Assembly: GCA_006226375.1 (NCBI GenBank)
Contig: SBHC01000049.1
Coordinates: 1 to 64,000, forward strand
Source of the DNA: Deltaproteobacteria bacterium
GTDB taxonomy: Bacteria; Myxococcota_C; UBA6777
Direction of reading: 5' to 3'
DNA: 64,000 nucleotides
Shown here: piece after piece, positions 35,926-44,623 of the stretch
Layout of the letters: every line of letters begins with the position of its first letter
Position numbering within the stretch: position 1 is the stretch's first letter
Notes under the pieces: generated by a model
Seen by the model: the letters and a program-made list of their open reading frames with translations, nothing else
Database searches by the model: none
What the model was told of the DNA's origin: nothing
Position numbers and translations under genes: made by a program

Positions 35926-38730
35926 TTAGGGGAGCAACTTGGAGAGATGTGTGCCGAGGACAAACAGAGGATTGCCTCCTTGTTGAGGGAAGGTGAGGCT
36001 GTTCCACTGAAACATTCCTCGTGTGCTGCCGAGCAGCGTTATGTTGTCACCGTAGATGGACAGTGAGGACAACATCTCATCCTTGGGTCCACCAAATGAG
36101 GTTGCCTTCCACCACTCACCTTTGGGGTTCACCCAAGCAAGAACAATGTCTTTGTGTCCTTTGGACTGAAGGGTGTGTTGGCCAAGTTGTAGCTTCTCTT
36201 CAAAGGTCCCATACAGTACGATGTTTCCGTGAATGTCAGGTGTTGCAGAGGCTATCTGAAGCGTTATTTTTCCTTGGAGAGTGTTGTTCCACAGAATCGT
36301 TGCTTCTTTGTTGTACTTGGCAATCACAGTGGTAGGTTGCTTGTCTGGTGCAATTCCGTAAGGACAAGATCCTGTGACAAGGACTCCTTCCACGGAGGGA
36401 GTGAGCCGAATGGACTCACAGTTCCAGTGTGCTTCTGCTGTGATGCTATGGAAGTTGCCTTGTGGGTCCAAGACCACCATTCCTTTGGCGCGACCGTATG
36501 TTTTGTCGCCTTGAGGAACCTTGAGGTCTCCAAACTTAATGTTGTCTCCGACTTCGACCCCACCTAAGTATACATAGCCTTTGTGGTCTACCGCCAACGT
36601 ACCAACTGAGTCGTACTGTTGCCCGCCTCCACCTGCCAACCACAACACCTTGCCTCGGGGGGAGATCTTCGCAACATACACACGGTACAGATGCTCTTGT
36701 TTGGCTGAGACACCCCCAATGGTCAAGCTACGAAAGGCTATCCCTGCAACATACAGATTGCCTTCCTTGTCCATGACCGATTGTTGCGAGGGAACACTGG
36801 CGCTAAACTCGGTCGTTTGAAGATGATGGAACCGACCTCCTGCGTCCCATTTGACCACGAACAAGCTCCAGCCCGGAATTTTAATATCTTTGGTTACCTG
36901 AATCGGCTGTTGGGTTAGACCATAGGCGCAGATGTTGTCGTCTTTGTCGACGTGGAATCGATCGGTCGGGAACTCCTTTGCCCAAAGTACCTTTCCCTCG
37001 GTGTTAAGTCGCAACAAGATGAATTGACTTTGTCCGTTTGTGTCCACATTGAGCCAACGAAAGGGGAGCCTGCCTTGGGCTTCTGCGAGGATCGCATGCG
37101 AACCATCAGAGAGCGTTGCCATCTGCAGCGGCTTGAGCGTTGCCAACCCTGTGCTTCGGGTCTGTGCTTTGTACCATGTGGTTTCTGGATCCACTTGGGC
37201 TACCATCAAGTCTTGGACGGCTGCTTTGCCCTTCACATGTTCCACTGTGATGTATCGATCGGAAGGTCCCGAACGAAGCGCAACGGGCTGACCTTGCGGA
37301 TAGAAACGTTGGACCTTCACCTTGTCGGTCTTGATGTTCCATTCTGCGAGAAAGTAGGGGTTTTCCTTGCTTACTTCTACGCGTGTCTCTCCAATCGTGA
37401 TGGGATAGGTCGAGTGACCCAGGAAAACGTAGCTGTCTCCTCGAAAGAAGGAGTCTTTGATGTAGTAGCGGACGTAATGAGGAGCGTCTCTGTTTTGCAA
37501 AAAGGTTCCTTTGTTATCCAGGCGAATGTGGAAGGAGCCTTTCTTGGTGACAATGGGAGTTCCCCCCAACTTGGTTGTCCGGTTGACGGTTCCCAATATG
37601 TCGATGTTTCCGTCTTTGATGCGGTATTGGTACAGGCTCATCCCATAGGTACCTTCCTTGTACCAGGAGAGGTAGCCATCTTTGGCCATGGCAACAAACG
37701 GATAGCTCAAGTTCGTCGAACGGATGCTTTTGTTTCCTCGGAATGTCAGGCTGACCACTCCCTCGGAGCCGACAAGCCAAAGGTTACCTTGGCTGTCCAC
37801 ATGAAACGTAAACAAGTTGGCGTTGTTGGAGTACAACGCTCCACCTTGAATGGCCCACTGTGGTGTCCCGTCGGAGCTTAATGCACCCACAAAGACGTTG
37901 GAGAAACGGCTGTCACCTGTGAGCGTTGTGTTGCCAAAAGAAGTACGCTGGGAGACTTGCCCCCGAACGTAGATTGCGCCTGTTGCAGCGACCACTTGGA
38001 GAAAGCCAACCGACTTAATCTTGGTCAGAGGTTTGCTCCACAAGAAGCGACCTTGGGCATCCAACCGAGCCAACCATGGAGAGGAACCTGTTGCGCGTAG
38101 GGCTCCCAAGCCAAATTGTAACTCTCCCGGTTTGGTGTTGAGCGCGATCGTGATATGTCCCTGGCTGTCCAAAGCCAAACCGGCTTCCGTTACGATGCGG
38201 TCGGTCGATGTCGATTGGGGCTGCAAGGACACTTGTTGAGCCCAGGCCAGCGAACCTGCGTCGTTGTACTTCGCGACATAGATCCCCCACTCGCGACGGG
38301 CAACCAGCGTCAGAGAACCCATTGCTACTTGATGCCGAAAATGACCCAGCACGTAGGTGTTGCCTTGTGCATCTGTTTCCACATGGGTGGCTTGTACAAA
38401 GCTGGAGCCGCCCTGGGTGTACAGCCAACTCTTCATTGTCGTCGGTGGGGACCAGGTTGGTTGTGGCTTGGCAAGTGAACCTTGGGGTGGATGTTTGGGC
38501 TGGAGAGCAGGTTGCGACTTGCGTGCGTTGCGCAGCGTCGTGAGTGACGGCGAGGGCTTTGCAAGCTCAATGTTCTCTTTGTCGGTTTGCTTTTGAATAT
38601 CGTCTTGCTGGGTTTGGGTCTTCGTCTCTGGAGATAGGTTTCCAGGTGCACCGCAACCCATGCACAACAAAGAAACGAACATCCATCCCAGCAGTGTTTT
38701 CCAAGGAGTGTTTCCTTCTTTCATCCACAT
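35926..38730 (-). CDS. Lipoprotein with SBBP-type beta-propeller repeats
   Basis: 934 residues from the ATG at 38730, which follows AAGGG by seven bases. The signal peptide (WKTLLGWMFVSLLCMG) ends at CGAPG, indicating lipid attachment. A Gln/Lys/Pro-rich linker comes next, then repeated beta-sheet units: GNTYVLGHFRHQVAMGSLTL with YVAKYNDAGSLAWAQQV, GNLYVAGIAFRSLTIGGV with YVAKISPRGKVLWLAGGG, and GYVYLGGVEVGDNIKFG. The pattern xxxYVxGxFxxxxxxG...FVAKxxxxGxxxWAxxxG is that of SBBP (seven-bladed propeller) repeats common in secreted myxobacterial proteins. Likely ligand-binding or scaffold protein at the cell surface. A second propeller lipoprotein is encoded at 54.6-56.3 kb. Confidence 0.82.
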   Translation of the reverse strand: MWMKEGNTPWKTLLGWMFVSLLCMGCGAPGNLSPETKTQTQQDDIQKQTDKENIELAKPSPSLTTLRNARKSQPALQPKHPPQGSLAKPQPTWSPPTTMKSWLYTQGGSSFVQATHVETDAQGNTYVLGHFRHQVAMGSLTLVARREWGIYVAKYNDAGSLAWAQQVSLQPQSTSTDRIVTEAGLALDSQGHITIALNTKPGELQFGLGALRATGSSPWLARLDAQGRFLWSKPLTKIKSVGFLQVVAATGAIYVRGQVSQRTSFGNTTLTGDSRFSNVFVGALSSDGTPQWAIQGGALYSNNANLFTFHVDSQGNLWLVGSEGVVSLTFRGNKSIRSTNLSYPFVAMAKDGYLSWYKEGTYGMSLYQYRIKDGNIDILGTVNRTTKLGGTPIVTKKGSFHIRLDNKGTFLQNRDAPHYVRYYIKDSFFRGDSYVFLGHSTYPITIGETRVEVSKENPYFLAEWNIKTDKVKVQRFYPQGQPVALRSGPSDRYITVEHVKGKAAVQDLMVAQVDPETTWYKAQTRSTGLATLKPLQMATLSDGSHAILAEAQGRLPFRWLNVDTNGQSQFILLRLNTEGKVLWAKEFPTDRFHVDKDDNICAYGLTQQPIQVTKDIKIPGWSLFVVKWDAGGRFHHLQTTEFSASVPSQQSVMDKEGNLYVAGIAFRSLTIGGVSAKQEHLYRVYVAKISPRGKVLWLAGGGGQQYDSVGTLAVDHKGYVYLGGVEVGDNIKFGDLKVPQGDKTYGRAKGMVVLDPQGNFHSITAEAHWNCESIRLTPSVEGVLVTGSCPYGIAPDKQPTTVIAKYNKEATILWNNTLQGKITLQIASATPDIHGNIVLYGTFEEKLQLGQHTLQSKGHKDIVLAWVNPKGEWWKATSFGGPKDEMLSSLSIYGDNITLLGSTRGMFQWNSLTFPQQGGNPLFVLGTHLSKLLP

Positions 38731-39219
38731 ATCCAATCCCTTTCCTGGTGCTTTGGAGGCTTTGTTTCCTTCTCTTCTAAGCAAGGTCTGTACCAGAGAG
38801 GGGTGTTTTGTATGTGTTTGATTCTTCTAGGCTTACGTTGTTTGGTGGGTGGAGGGCGTCTGGCTACTTTCTCGTGGAAGAACGGTGAGGGATACAAAGT
38901 ATCCGAATCTCTTAGGAAGAGCCATTAAGGAAGTTGGGGTGCGGTCGAAGGTTGTTGGTTTCTTGGTTCGTCAAAGTCTCCACAGACTTCAAAGATGTGA
39001 CAGACTTTTCTTCCACATGTTGATCGGAGTTCCACAGAAAGAACAACAGTATCGTCGTTTGCAGTGTTGGAGTGCCCACAGATGTAGGTACTTTTCCCTT
39101 ACCTATATCCCGCATGGTTCGCCGGGTAAATGTTTCGGGCCGCGTAGGTGCCCGGCGTCATCACACATGTTTGCCCGACGTCATCACCTGGGCTCGGCGT
39201 TGATGGTTTCGGAGAGACC
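38731..39219. other. Intergenic region between secA and the propeller lipoprotein, holding repeat copy C
   Basis: These 489 bases separate two minus-strand genes. The distal part (39093-39188) is the dispersed repeat. A 67-codon minus-strand frame (38912-39115) starts in the repeat but has no ribosome binding site and unconvincing composition. The promoter of the propeller gene should lie near 38740-38850; no clear hexamers were seen. Confidence 0.4.
39093..39188 (+). repeat. Dispersed intergenic repeat, copy C (extended)
   Basis: The core CCCTTACCTATATCCCGCAT is followed by GGTTCGCCGGGTAAATGTTT. A further block with two direct repeats then follows: CCCGGCGTCATCAC and CCCGACGTCATCAC. Alignment with copies A and B covers the core; the GCGTCATCA block recurs in copy A and partly in copy B. 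It lies just downstream of the secA stop codon. Confidence 0.6.
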
Positions 39220-41796
39220 TTAGCCCCGCTTCTTCTTACGTTTCCGCTTGCTGGGGTTGGAGTCAGGTGTCTTTTTGCCTTTGGGGTTCGTCACTTCCAG
39301 GTCCACAGCAAACCATAGCGCGATCGCTTTCTGTCGGAGCGTTCGAAGCATACGGCCGAACATCGGAGCGACCTCGTTTCGGAACAGCACGTACGGGTCC
39401 AACTCGGCGTATCCCATCAGTTGAAGACGATCTTCCAAGGCTTCAATGTTGGTGAGATGGTTCATCCACATCTGGTCGATGGTTTCGAGGAGGAGCTTTC
39501 GTTCCACCTTGAGGAGCGCCTCTTCTCCAAAGGCTTCCAGACGCTTCTGACGCAGATCAAGGACTTGCTGCTTGGCTTCGGGCAACAGTACGGTTTCAGG
39601 ATCCTGGTTGGCTTGTAACGCGTCAGGAAGGTTGACCTCCACACCAAACAAGTTGGAGAGGGCGTCTTCCAAGCTGTCGAGGTGGTCGTCCATGTCGAGG
39701 CGTTGGTTGTCTTCGTCTTCTTGCTCTTCAAACGCAGCCACAACGAGATCGTGGAGCGTCTCATCGATGAGGGTTTCGGCCTGCTCATGGGCGTTCTCGG
39801 AAGAGTTACTGGCTTCCAACAGGTCGTGTCGCCACTGGTAGATCAGGCGACGTTGCTCTTCAATCACCAGGTCGTACTTAAAGGTTTCGGCTCGTTCTTG
39901 GGCGTGGTCGGCGGCCACCTTTTTGCGCAGCTCCATGAGCTGGCTGTGGACGCTTTTGTTGGGGATGGCCTCGCCTTCGGGAAGCTCTTCATAGGCTTCC
40001 ATCAAGGCTTCCACTTCGGCTTCTCCGTAGTGTTTGTAGATCATATCGTCCAGGCTGATCATAAACTGAGACGAGCCTGGATCTCCTTGTCGTCCGGCGC
40101 GACCACGAAGCTGGTCATCGAGGCGGTCCACTTCGTGCAGCGACGTTCCGATGACGTGCAAACCACCGGCTTCCACAACAGCTTTCTGCTCTTCTTCGCA
40201 CTCTGCTTCGGCCTTTGCGAGGAGCTTTTTGTATTGGGGAGTGCCCGGCTTCGCTCGTTGCAAGGCTAGCTTTTCAGGGTCGCCACCCAAGAGGATGTCG
40301 GTTCCACGACCGGCCATGTTGGTGGAGAGAGTCACCGCGCCCAATCGTCCGGCCTGCGCTACAATCTGTGCCTCTTTCTCGTGGTTCTTGGCGTTGAGGA
40401 CCTTGCATTGGATCTTACGACGCTTCAAGACGCGGGCGAGCTGCTCGGATTCTTCGACGGATACGGTTCCTACGAGGACAGGGCGACCTTGCTCTTGCAA
40501 ATGCTCGATCACATCAGCGATGGCTTTGTGCTTGTCTTCCAGGTCCACATAGACGAGGTCCACGAACGTTTTGCGCGCGATGGGTCGGTGGGTTGGAATG
40601 ACAGAGACGCCCATGTTGTAGGTCCGGCGAAACTCGTCTTTTTCCTGGGACGCTGTTCCGGTCATTCCGGATAGCTTGTCATACAACCGAAAGAAGCTTT
40701 GGTAACTGGTGCGAGCCAGGGTTCGATCTTCCGGACGGACCCGAAGTTTCTCCTTCGCTTCCATGGCTTGGTGCAAGCCATCTGACATTCTCTTGTCGGC
40801 GGAGACACGACCCGTGTGTTCGTCGATGAGTTGGATCTCTCCGCCTTTTACGATGTAATCGACGTCTTTTTTGTATACGCCATGGGCCAACACCGACTGG
40901 TAGACAGCATGGTACCACTTGAGGTTGTCGGGGTGGTTGAGGGAGCCAACGTTGAGCTTGTCTTCAACGATGCTCCAGCCTTCTTCGGTGAGGGAGGCAG
41001 TTCGGGTTCGCCACTCCACGTTGTAGTGCTCTTTGACCTTCAGCTGTCGAATGACCCGGTCTACCGTCACAAACTGGCTGCTGTCTTCTTGGGAGGCGCC
41101 GCTGATGATGAGAGGAGTTCGGACCTCGTCAATCAAGAGCAAGTCCACCTCGTCGACGATGGCAAAGTGTTGTCCGCGCTGAACCCATTCTTTCGTGTCT
41201 GTCGCGAGGTTATCACGCAGATAGTCAAACACCAGGGCGCTGTTTGTCGCGTAGGTAATGTCGGCTTGGTAGGCTTCTTGTCGAAGTCGCGTTTCTTCGG
41301 AGTCGGAGGACCCCATCTCTTCGAGAATGACGCCGACGCTGAGGCCGAGGAAGCGGTAGATCTTGCCCATCCAACTCGCGTCACGTCGGGCCAGGTAGTC
41401 GTTGACAGTCACGACGTGTACGCCGTTTCCTGTCAGCGCGTTGAGGTACACAGGTAGTGTGGCAACCAGGGTCTTTCCTTCCCCGGTTTTCATCTCTGCG
41501 ACGCGTCCCTGATGCAGCGCGATGCCGCCCAAAAGCTGGACATCATAGTGACGCATTCCCAAGACTCGGCGGGAGGCTTCACGAACCACAGCGAAGGCTT
41601 CGGGTAAGATGTCATCCAGCGTTTCGTTGCGGGTCAGTCTTTCTCGGAAGGTCTCTGTGGAGGCTGCGAGGTCCTCGTCGGAGAGGGCTTTCATCTTGTC
41701 TTCCAGACCATTGATGGCCTGCAGCAACGGCTTGTATTGGCCCACTCCAGAGGGGTTTAACACCCGCATGGTCATGCCCATAAGTTTTTGCCACAC
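39220..41796 (-). CDS. secA: Protein translocase ATPase SecA
   Basis: The motor ATPase of the Sec export pathway. Seen: Walker A EMKTGEGKT near residue 105, the DEAD-type motif IVDEVDLLLIDEVRTPLIISG (canonical form is DSILIDEAR), SGMTGTA, the second motor motif STNMAGRGTDI, and DDQLRGRAGRQGDPGSSQF. The N-terminus WQKLMGMTMRVLNPSG aligns with the usual SecA start if translation begins at the GTG at 41796, which has AAGGA nine bases upstream; the open frame extends to 41862. The C-terminus ends in a basic tail (SKRKRKKKRG) without the CxCxSGx8C(H/C) zinc motif that normally binds SecB and lipids. Essential housekeeping gene; downstream of the DUF2325-like gene. Confidence 0.97.
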   Translation of the reverse strand: MWQKLMGMTMRVLNPSGVGQYKPLLQAINGLEDKMKALSDEDLAASTETFRERLTRNETLDDILPEAFAVVREASRRVLGMRHYDVQLLGGIALHQGRVAEMKTGEGKTLVATLPVYLNALTGNGVHVVTVNDYLARRDASWMGKIYRFLGLSVGVILEEMGSSDSEETRLRQEAYQADITYATNSALVFDYLRDNLATDTKEWVQRGQHFAIVDEVDLLLIDEVRTPLIISGASQEDSSQFVTVDRVIRQLKVKEHYNVEWRTRTASLTEEGWSIVEDKLNVGSLNHPDNLKWYHAVYQSVLAHGVYKKDVDYIVKGGEIQLIDEHTGRVSADKRMSDGLHQAMEAKEKLRVRPEDRTLARTSYQSFFRLYDKLSGMTGTASQEKDEFRRTYNMGVSVIPTHRPIARKTFVDLVYVDLEDKHKAIADVIEHLQEQGRPVLVGTVSVEESEQLARVLKRRKIQCKVLNAKNHEKEAQIVAQAGRLGAVTLSTNMAGRGTDILLGGDPEKLALQRAKPGTPQYKKLLAKAEAECEEEQKAVVEAGGLHVIGTSLHEVDRLDDQLRGRAGRQGDPGSSQFMISLDDMIYKHYGEAEVEALMEAYEELPEGEAIPNKSVHSQLMELRKKVAADHAQERAETFKYDLVIEEQRRLIYQWRHDLLEASNSSENAHEQAETLIDETLHDLVVAAFEEQEDEDNQRLDMDDHLDSLEDALSNLFGVEVNLPDALQANQDPETVLLPEAKQQVLDLRQKRLEAFGEEALLKVERKLLLETIDQMWMNHLTNIEALEDRLQLMGYAELDPYVLFRNEVAPMFGRMLRTLRQKAIALWFAVDLEVTNPKGKKTPDSNPSKRKRKKKRG

Positions 41797-41898
41797 GATC
41801 AAGCTTCCTTCCGCATCACTAAAAGTTGGGGGATTCGGGCGCTTTCGAATGAACAACGCCACTGCCCCCTATACTGAGTTTTGATGGATTTGTCGAGT

Positions 41899-44286
41899 TT
41901 AAGTGTCGGAGCTGTTGAGGAATCCGAGGTAGTAGGCGATGCGGTGAATGATGCGGACTTCGCCGTGACCGTGATCCACAGGCACCCAAAAGACATCGTG
42001 GCGCTTGGCCGCCTGAATCAGCGAATGAACCTTGCTGTGGCCGCAGAAGCTGAGAAGTAAGATGAGCATGTCCAGTTGGCCGCTTTCGATGCTGCGAACA
42101 GCGCTGCCTATCTTTCGGACGCTGCCTTCTTCGGAGGGGATCCAGGTTAAGCTCTTGAGTTGCAGTCGCTGCTCCAAACGTTGACGCTTGGCTTCCCGGA
42201 TGTCTCCTCCAATGATTAAGGCTCGACTCCCTCGAACCTCCGGAAGGATCTGGCGCAAGAGCAGCTGTGTTGCGTTAGGAGCTTTGGCCACGGCGGGTTC
42301 TTCCGCCAGGTCGTCCTCTTCAAAGGGAAGCTCTTGGCTCTCTGCTTCCGGGAGGTCCACTTCGTTTGCTTTCCGAAGATGCTTGCGCAAGTGCCGGAAA
42401 CATTTGCCTTGCGCAAACCAGGGCTCCAGAGGTTGAAGCATCGTGAGCAGTTCAGGGTGGGATGGGACTGCGAGGTCACTCTGCAAGAAGGTCTTTACCT
42501 TCGTGATGAATCGTTGCCGCTCTTCGGACTCTTGGGGCAAATCAGGAGAGAGGGTTGACGCGATGTTGCTCAAATGACGGAGCGTTTGGCGGTTCTCTTG
42601 CCGGGAGCGACGTTGTTGTTCCAAGGCTTCTTGTGCGGCCTGGAGTTCACGTCTTTCTTCTTCACGGAGGCTTTCCCGCTTGCTCTCGTTTTGACGATGA
42701 ACTTCCAGCCAGCCTTCCTTGGGTTGGTGCCCCCGGTTGAGGGAATCAAGCCAGTGTTCGTTGCAATGCTTCACCCGAAGTTTGCCCAGCACGCCAAACC
42801 AACGACGAACAGCAGGTGCGAGCCTTTCCTCTTTGGGCAAATGCTCCTGAACCCAGCGAGCAAGGGCGCCTGTGCTTTCAAGAGCAAGGGCTGCTTCCTC
42901 AGGTTCCAGATACGCTACCTCCTGACTCTGTGCACCAAACAGTCTGGCCTCCACAGTACGAAGATGAGCAGCGAGGTCGGAGGGCAAGCGTTCTTGCATG
43001 CGCTGGGACCAACCTTCTTCAGCGTCCTGGTCATCGGATTCATCCAGTGGAAGGTTCGGCTCTTCGGTCTGTTCAACCACAGGTGCTTCTGTCGCGAGAA
43101 CCTCCGAAGGTTGGGGGCGTCCTAGCTTTTTCAGTTGAGCAACTCCCACACGCTGCAACAGCAACTCTGCCACGCGGTGGAGATGGGAGAACTTGCTTAA
43201 GTGAGAGATAGAGACATCTCGAAAGACAAAGCGCAACGAGACAAGAACAGCGAGCTTTTCCCAGAGTGAGTTCGACAGCTTGGGGAGAGCTTGTTCTAGC
43301 TCATTGGCTGCACATCGCAGCGAGGGGGAGTCCAGTCCTAGCTGGATACGCTCCACCAGTCGTTCGACGGTGTGGCTGTCTTCACGTTGTACAGTGTGCA
43401 AAAGCTCGGTGTACCCAAGATGGGCTGCTACGGTAAGGCTCTCCACTGTATACATGGAGCCTTGCGACGTGGAAGCTTGGCGGGGCTGTTCGCTTTCTTC
43501 GATGCTTGCTGAAACATCGGGGGAGATCTCCTCTTGCGCCGTTGCTTCGTTGGGTTGCTGAGGAGGCTCTGCCAAGGCCTCGTGCGGAGGTGGCTCATTG
43601 TCTTGCTCCGTCGTGTCCTCCTTTGCTGCTGGTGGAGGAGGTGAAGGTTCAAGGGAAACTGTCGCTGGAAGGGGTGTGAGGATTGGATGAGCAGGGGAGC
43701 GTAGCTGGCGCTCTTCGAGAGGTTGTTGGGAGGGGCATGTTTGCAGCCACGCTTCAAAGCCTTCGAGTAACTCCAACTCGTTGTGCAGGTGTTGTTCCAG
43801 CGCTTGGGCTTCTTCGACCATGGGGTGGTTCGGTGCCAACCACTCCAACTCATCTTGAAGAGCCTCGATGCCTTGCAACATCGTATGGTATTGCTCGATG
43901 CGCTCCAGGCTGCGTTGGCGATACTCTCTCATCTTCGACTGTTTGAGAGCCTGGTATCGAGCCTGAAGAGAGGACCACTCGGCTTGCCAGGGTTCAGGGC
44001 TGGCCAACCTTCCCATGGCTTCCTGGATATACAAAGGGGGATGATTCAAATCCGGAGGGAGCGGTGTGGGAGGGGGTAGATAGTCTTCCGTTGGTGGCTC
44101 CGAATCCAACAATCCTGTCGATGTTGCTTTGTGGGTTGTGGGGGAGGGCTCCGTCTTTGGAGGTTCGGCATCTTCCAGGGCTGCTTCAGGCTGCTGCTCC
44201 GGCGGGGGTGCTGCCTCTCGTCTCTCCGGGAGGTCTGATGTGTCTTGAATTTCTTGTAATGAGTCTTTCCAATATGTGGCATCCAT
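41899..44286 (-). CDS. Large hypothetical protein with DUF2325-like C-terminal domain
   Basis: 795 residues. The N-terminal 90 residues are Pro/Glu-rich and disordered. A coiled-coil region follows (QARYQALKQSKMREYRQRSLERIEQYHTM), then a Pro/Glu linker and a mainly helical middle. The last about 110 residues read RALIIGGDIREAKRQRLEQR, then SVRKIGSAVRSIESGQLDMLILLLSFCGHSKVHSLIQ and FWVPVDHGHGEVRIIHRIAYYL. This GGD...D...H...P layout resembles DUF2325. No signal peptide, so cytoplasmic. It lies about 100 bases upstream of secA on the same strand and may share its transcript. Function unknown. Confidence 0.7.
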   Translation of the reverse strand: MDATYWKDSLQEIQDTSDLPERREAAPPPEQQPEAALEDAEPPKTEPSPTTHKATSTGLLDSEPPTEDYLPPPTPLPPDLNHPPLYIQEAMGRLASPEPWQAEWSSLQARYQALKQSKMREYRQRSLERIEQYHTMLQGIEALQDELEWLAPNHPMVEEAQALEQHLHNELELLEGFEAWLQTCPSQQPLEERQLRSPAHPILTPLPATVSLEPSPPPPAAKEDTTEQDNEPPPHEALAEPPQQPNEATAQEEISPDVSASIEESEQPRQASTSQGSMYTVESLTVAAHLGYTELLHTVQREDSHTVERLVERIQLGLDSPSLRCAANELEQALPKLSNSLWEKLAVLVSLRFVFRDVSISHLSKFSHLHRVAELLLQRVGVAQLKKLGRPQPSEVLATEAPVVEQTEEPNLPLDESDDQDAEEGWSQRMQERLPSDLAAHLRTVEARLFGAQSQEVAYLEPEEAALALESTGALARWVQEHLPKEERLAPAVRRWFGVLGKLRVKHCNEHWLDSLNRGHQPKEGWLEVHRQNESKRESLREEERRELQAAQEALEQQRRSRQENRQTLRHLSNIASTLSPDLPQESEERQRFITKVKTFLQSDLAVPSHPELLTMLQPLEPWFAQGKCFRHLRKHLRKANEVDLPEAESQELPFEEDDLAEEPAVAKAPNATQLLLRQILPEVRGSRALIIGGDIREAKRQRLEQRLQLKSLTWIPSEEGSVRKIGSAVRSIESGQLDMLILLLSFCGHSKVHSLIQAAKRHDVFWVPVDHGHGEVRIIHRIAYYLGFLNSSDT

Positions 44287-44623
44287 GTGGGAAATATCCT
44301 TGTGTTATGGAAGCTTGGTGTTCATTGCTTGGAACGAGAAAGTCTCGTGAACAAACGAAGCGACGGAATCTCTAATTTTCGGGGGGACTCGTCTGTTTTT
44401 GAGCGGGAGCGGGGAGCAAATTGTGTTCCGACTTCATCAAGGGTGACAGAAACGATGGGCCAGCGCAACAGGATTTTGCGCACGGGGTGGTTCAAGAGAA
44501 AGAGATAGACGTGGTGTGAGTTCAACGGTATAGTCCTGCCGTTTCAAATTAAGCGGACGCAGAGAGAGTTTGTGCTCTTTCCCTTCCTTATTCATCACCT
44601 CGCAGTACTAGAAGGAGACGACA
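44287..44623. other. Divergent intergenic region
   Basis: 337 bases between the minus-strand DUF2325-like gene and the plus-strand M1 aminopeptidase gene, expected to contain both promoters. Short frames on either strand lack ribosome binding sites. The GAAGGAG at about 44610 belongs to the M1 gene. No hairpin or operator was recognised. Confidence 0.4.

Noticed and set aside
38912-39115. 67-codon minus-strand frame starting in repeat copy C
   Set aside because: No ribosome binding site; the start lies in the dispersed repeat and the sequence shows no protein features.
41797-41862. SecA start at the GTG at 41862
   Set aside because: The extra 22 residues do not fit SecA alignment and the GTG at 41796 has a proper ribosome binding site.
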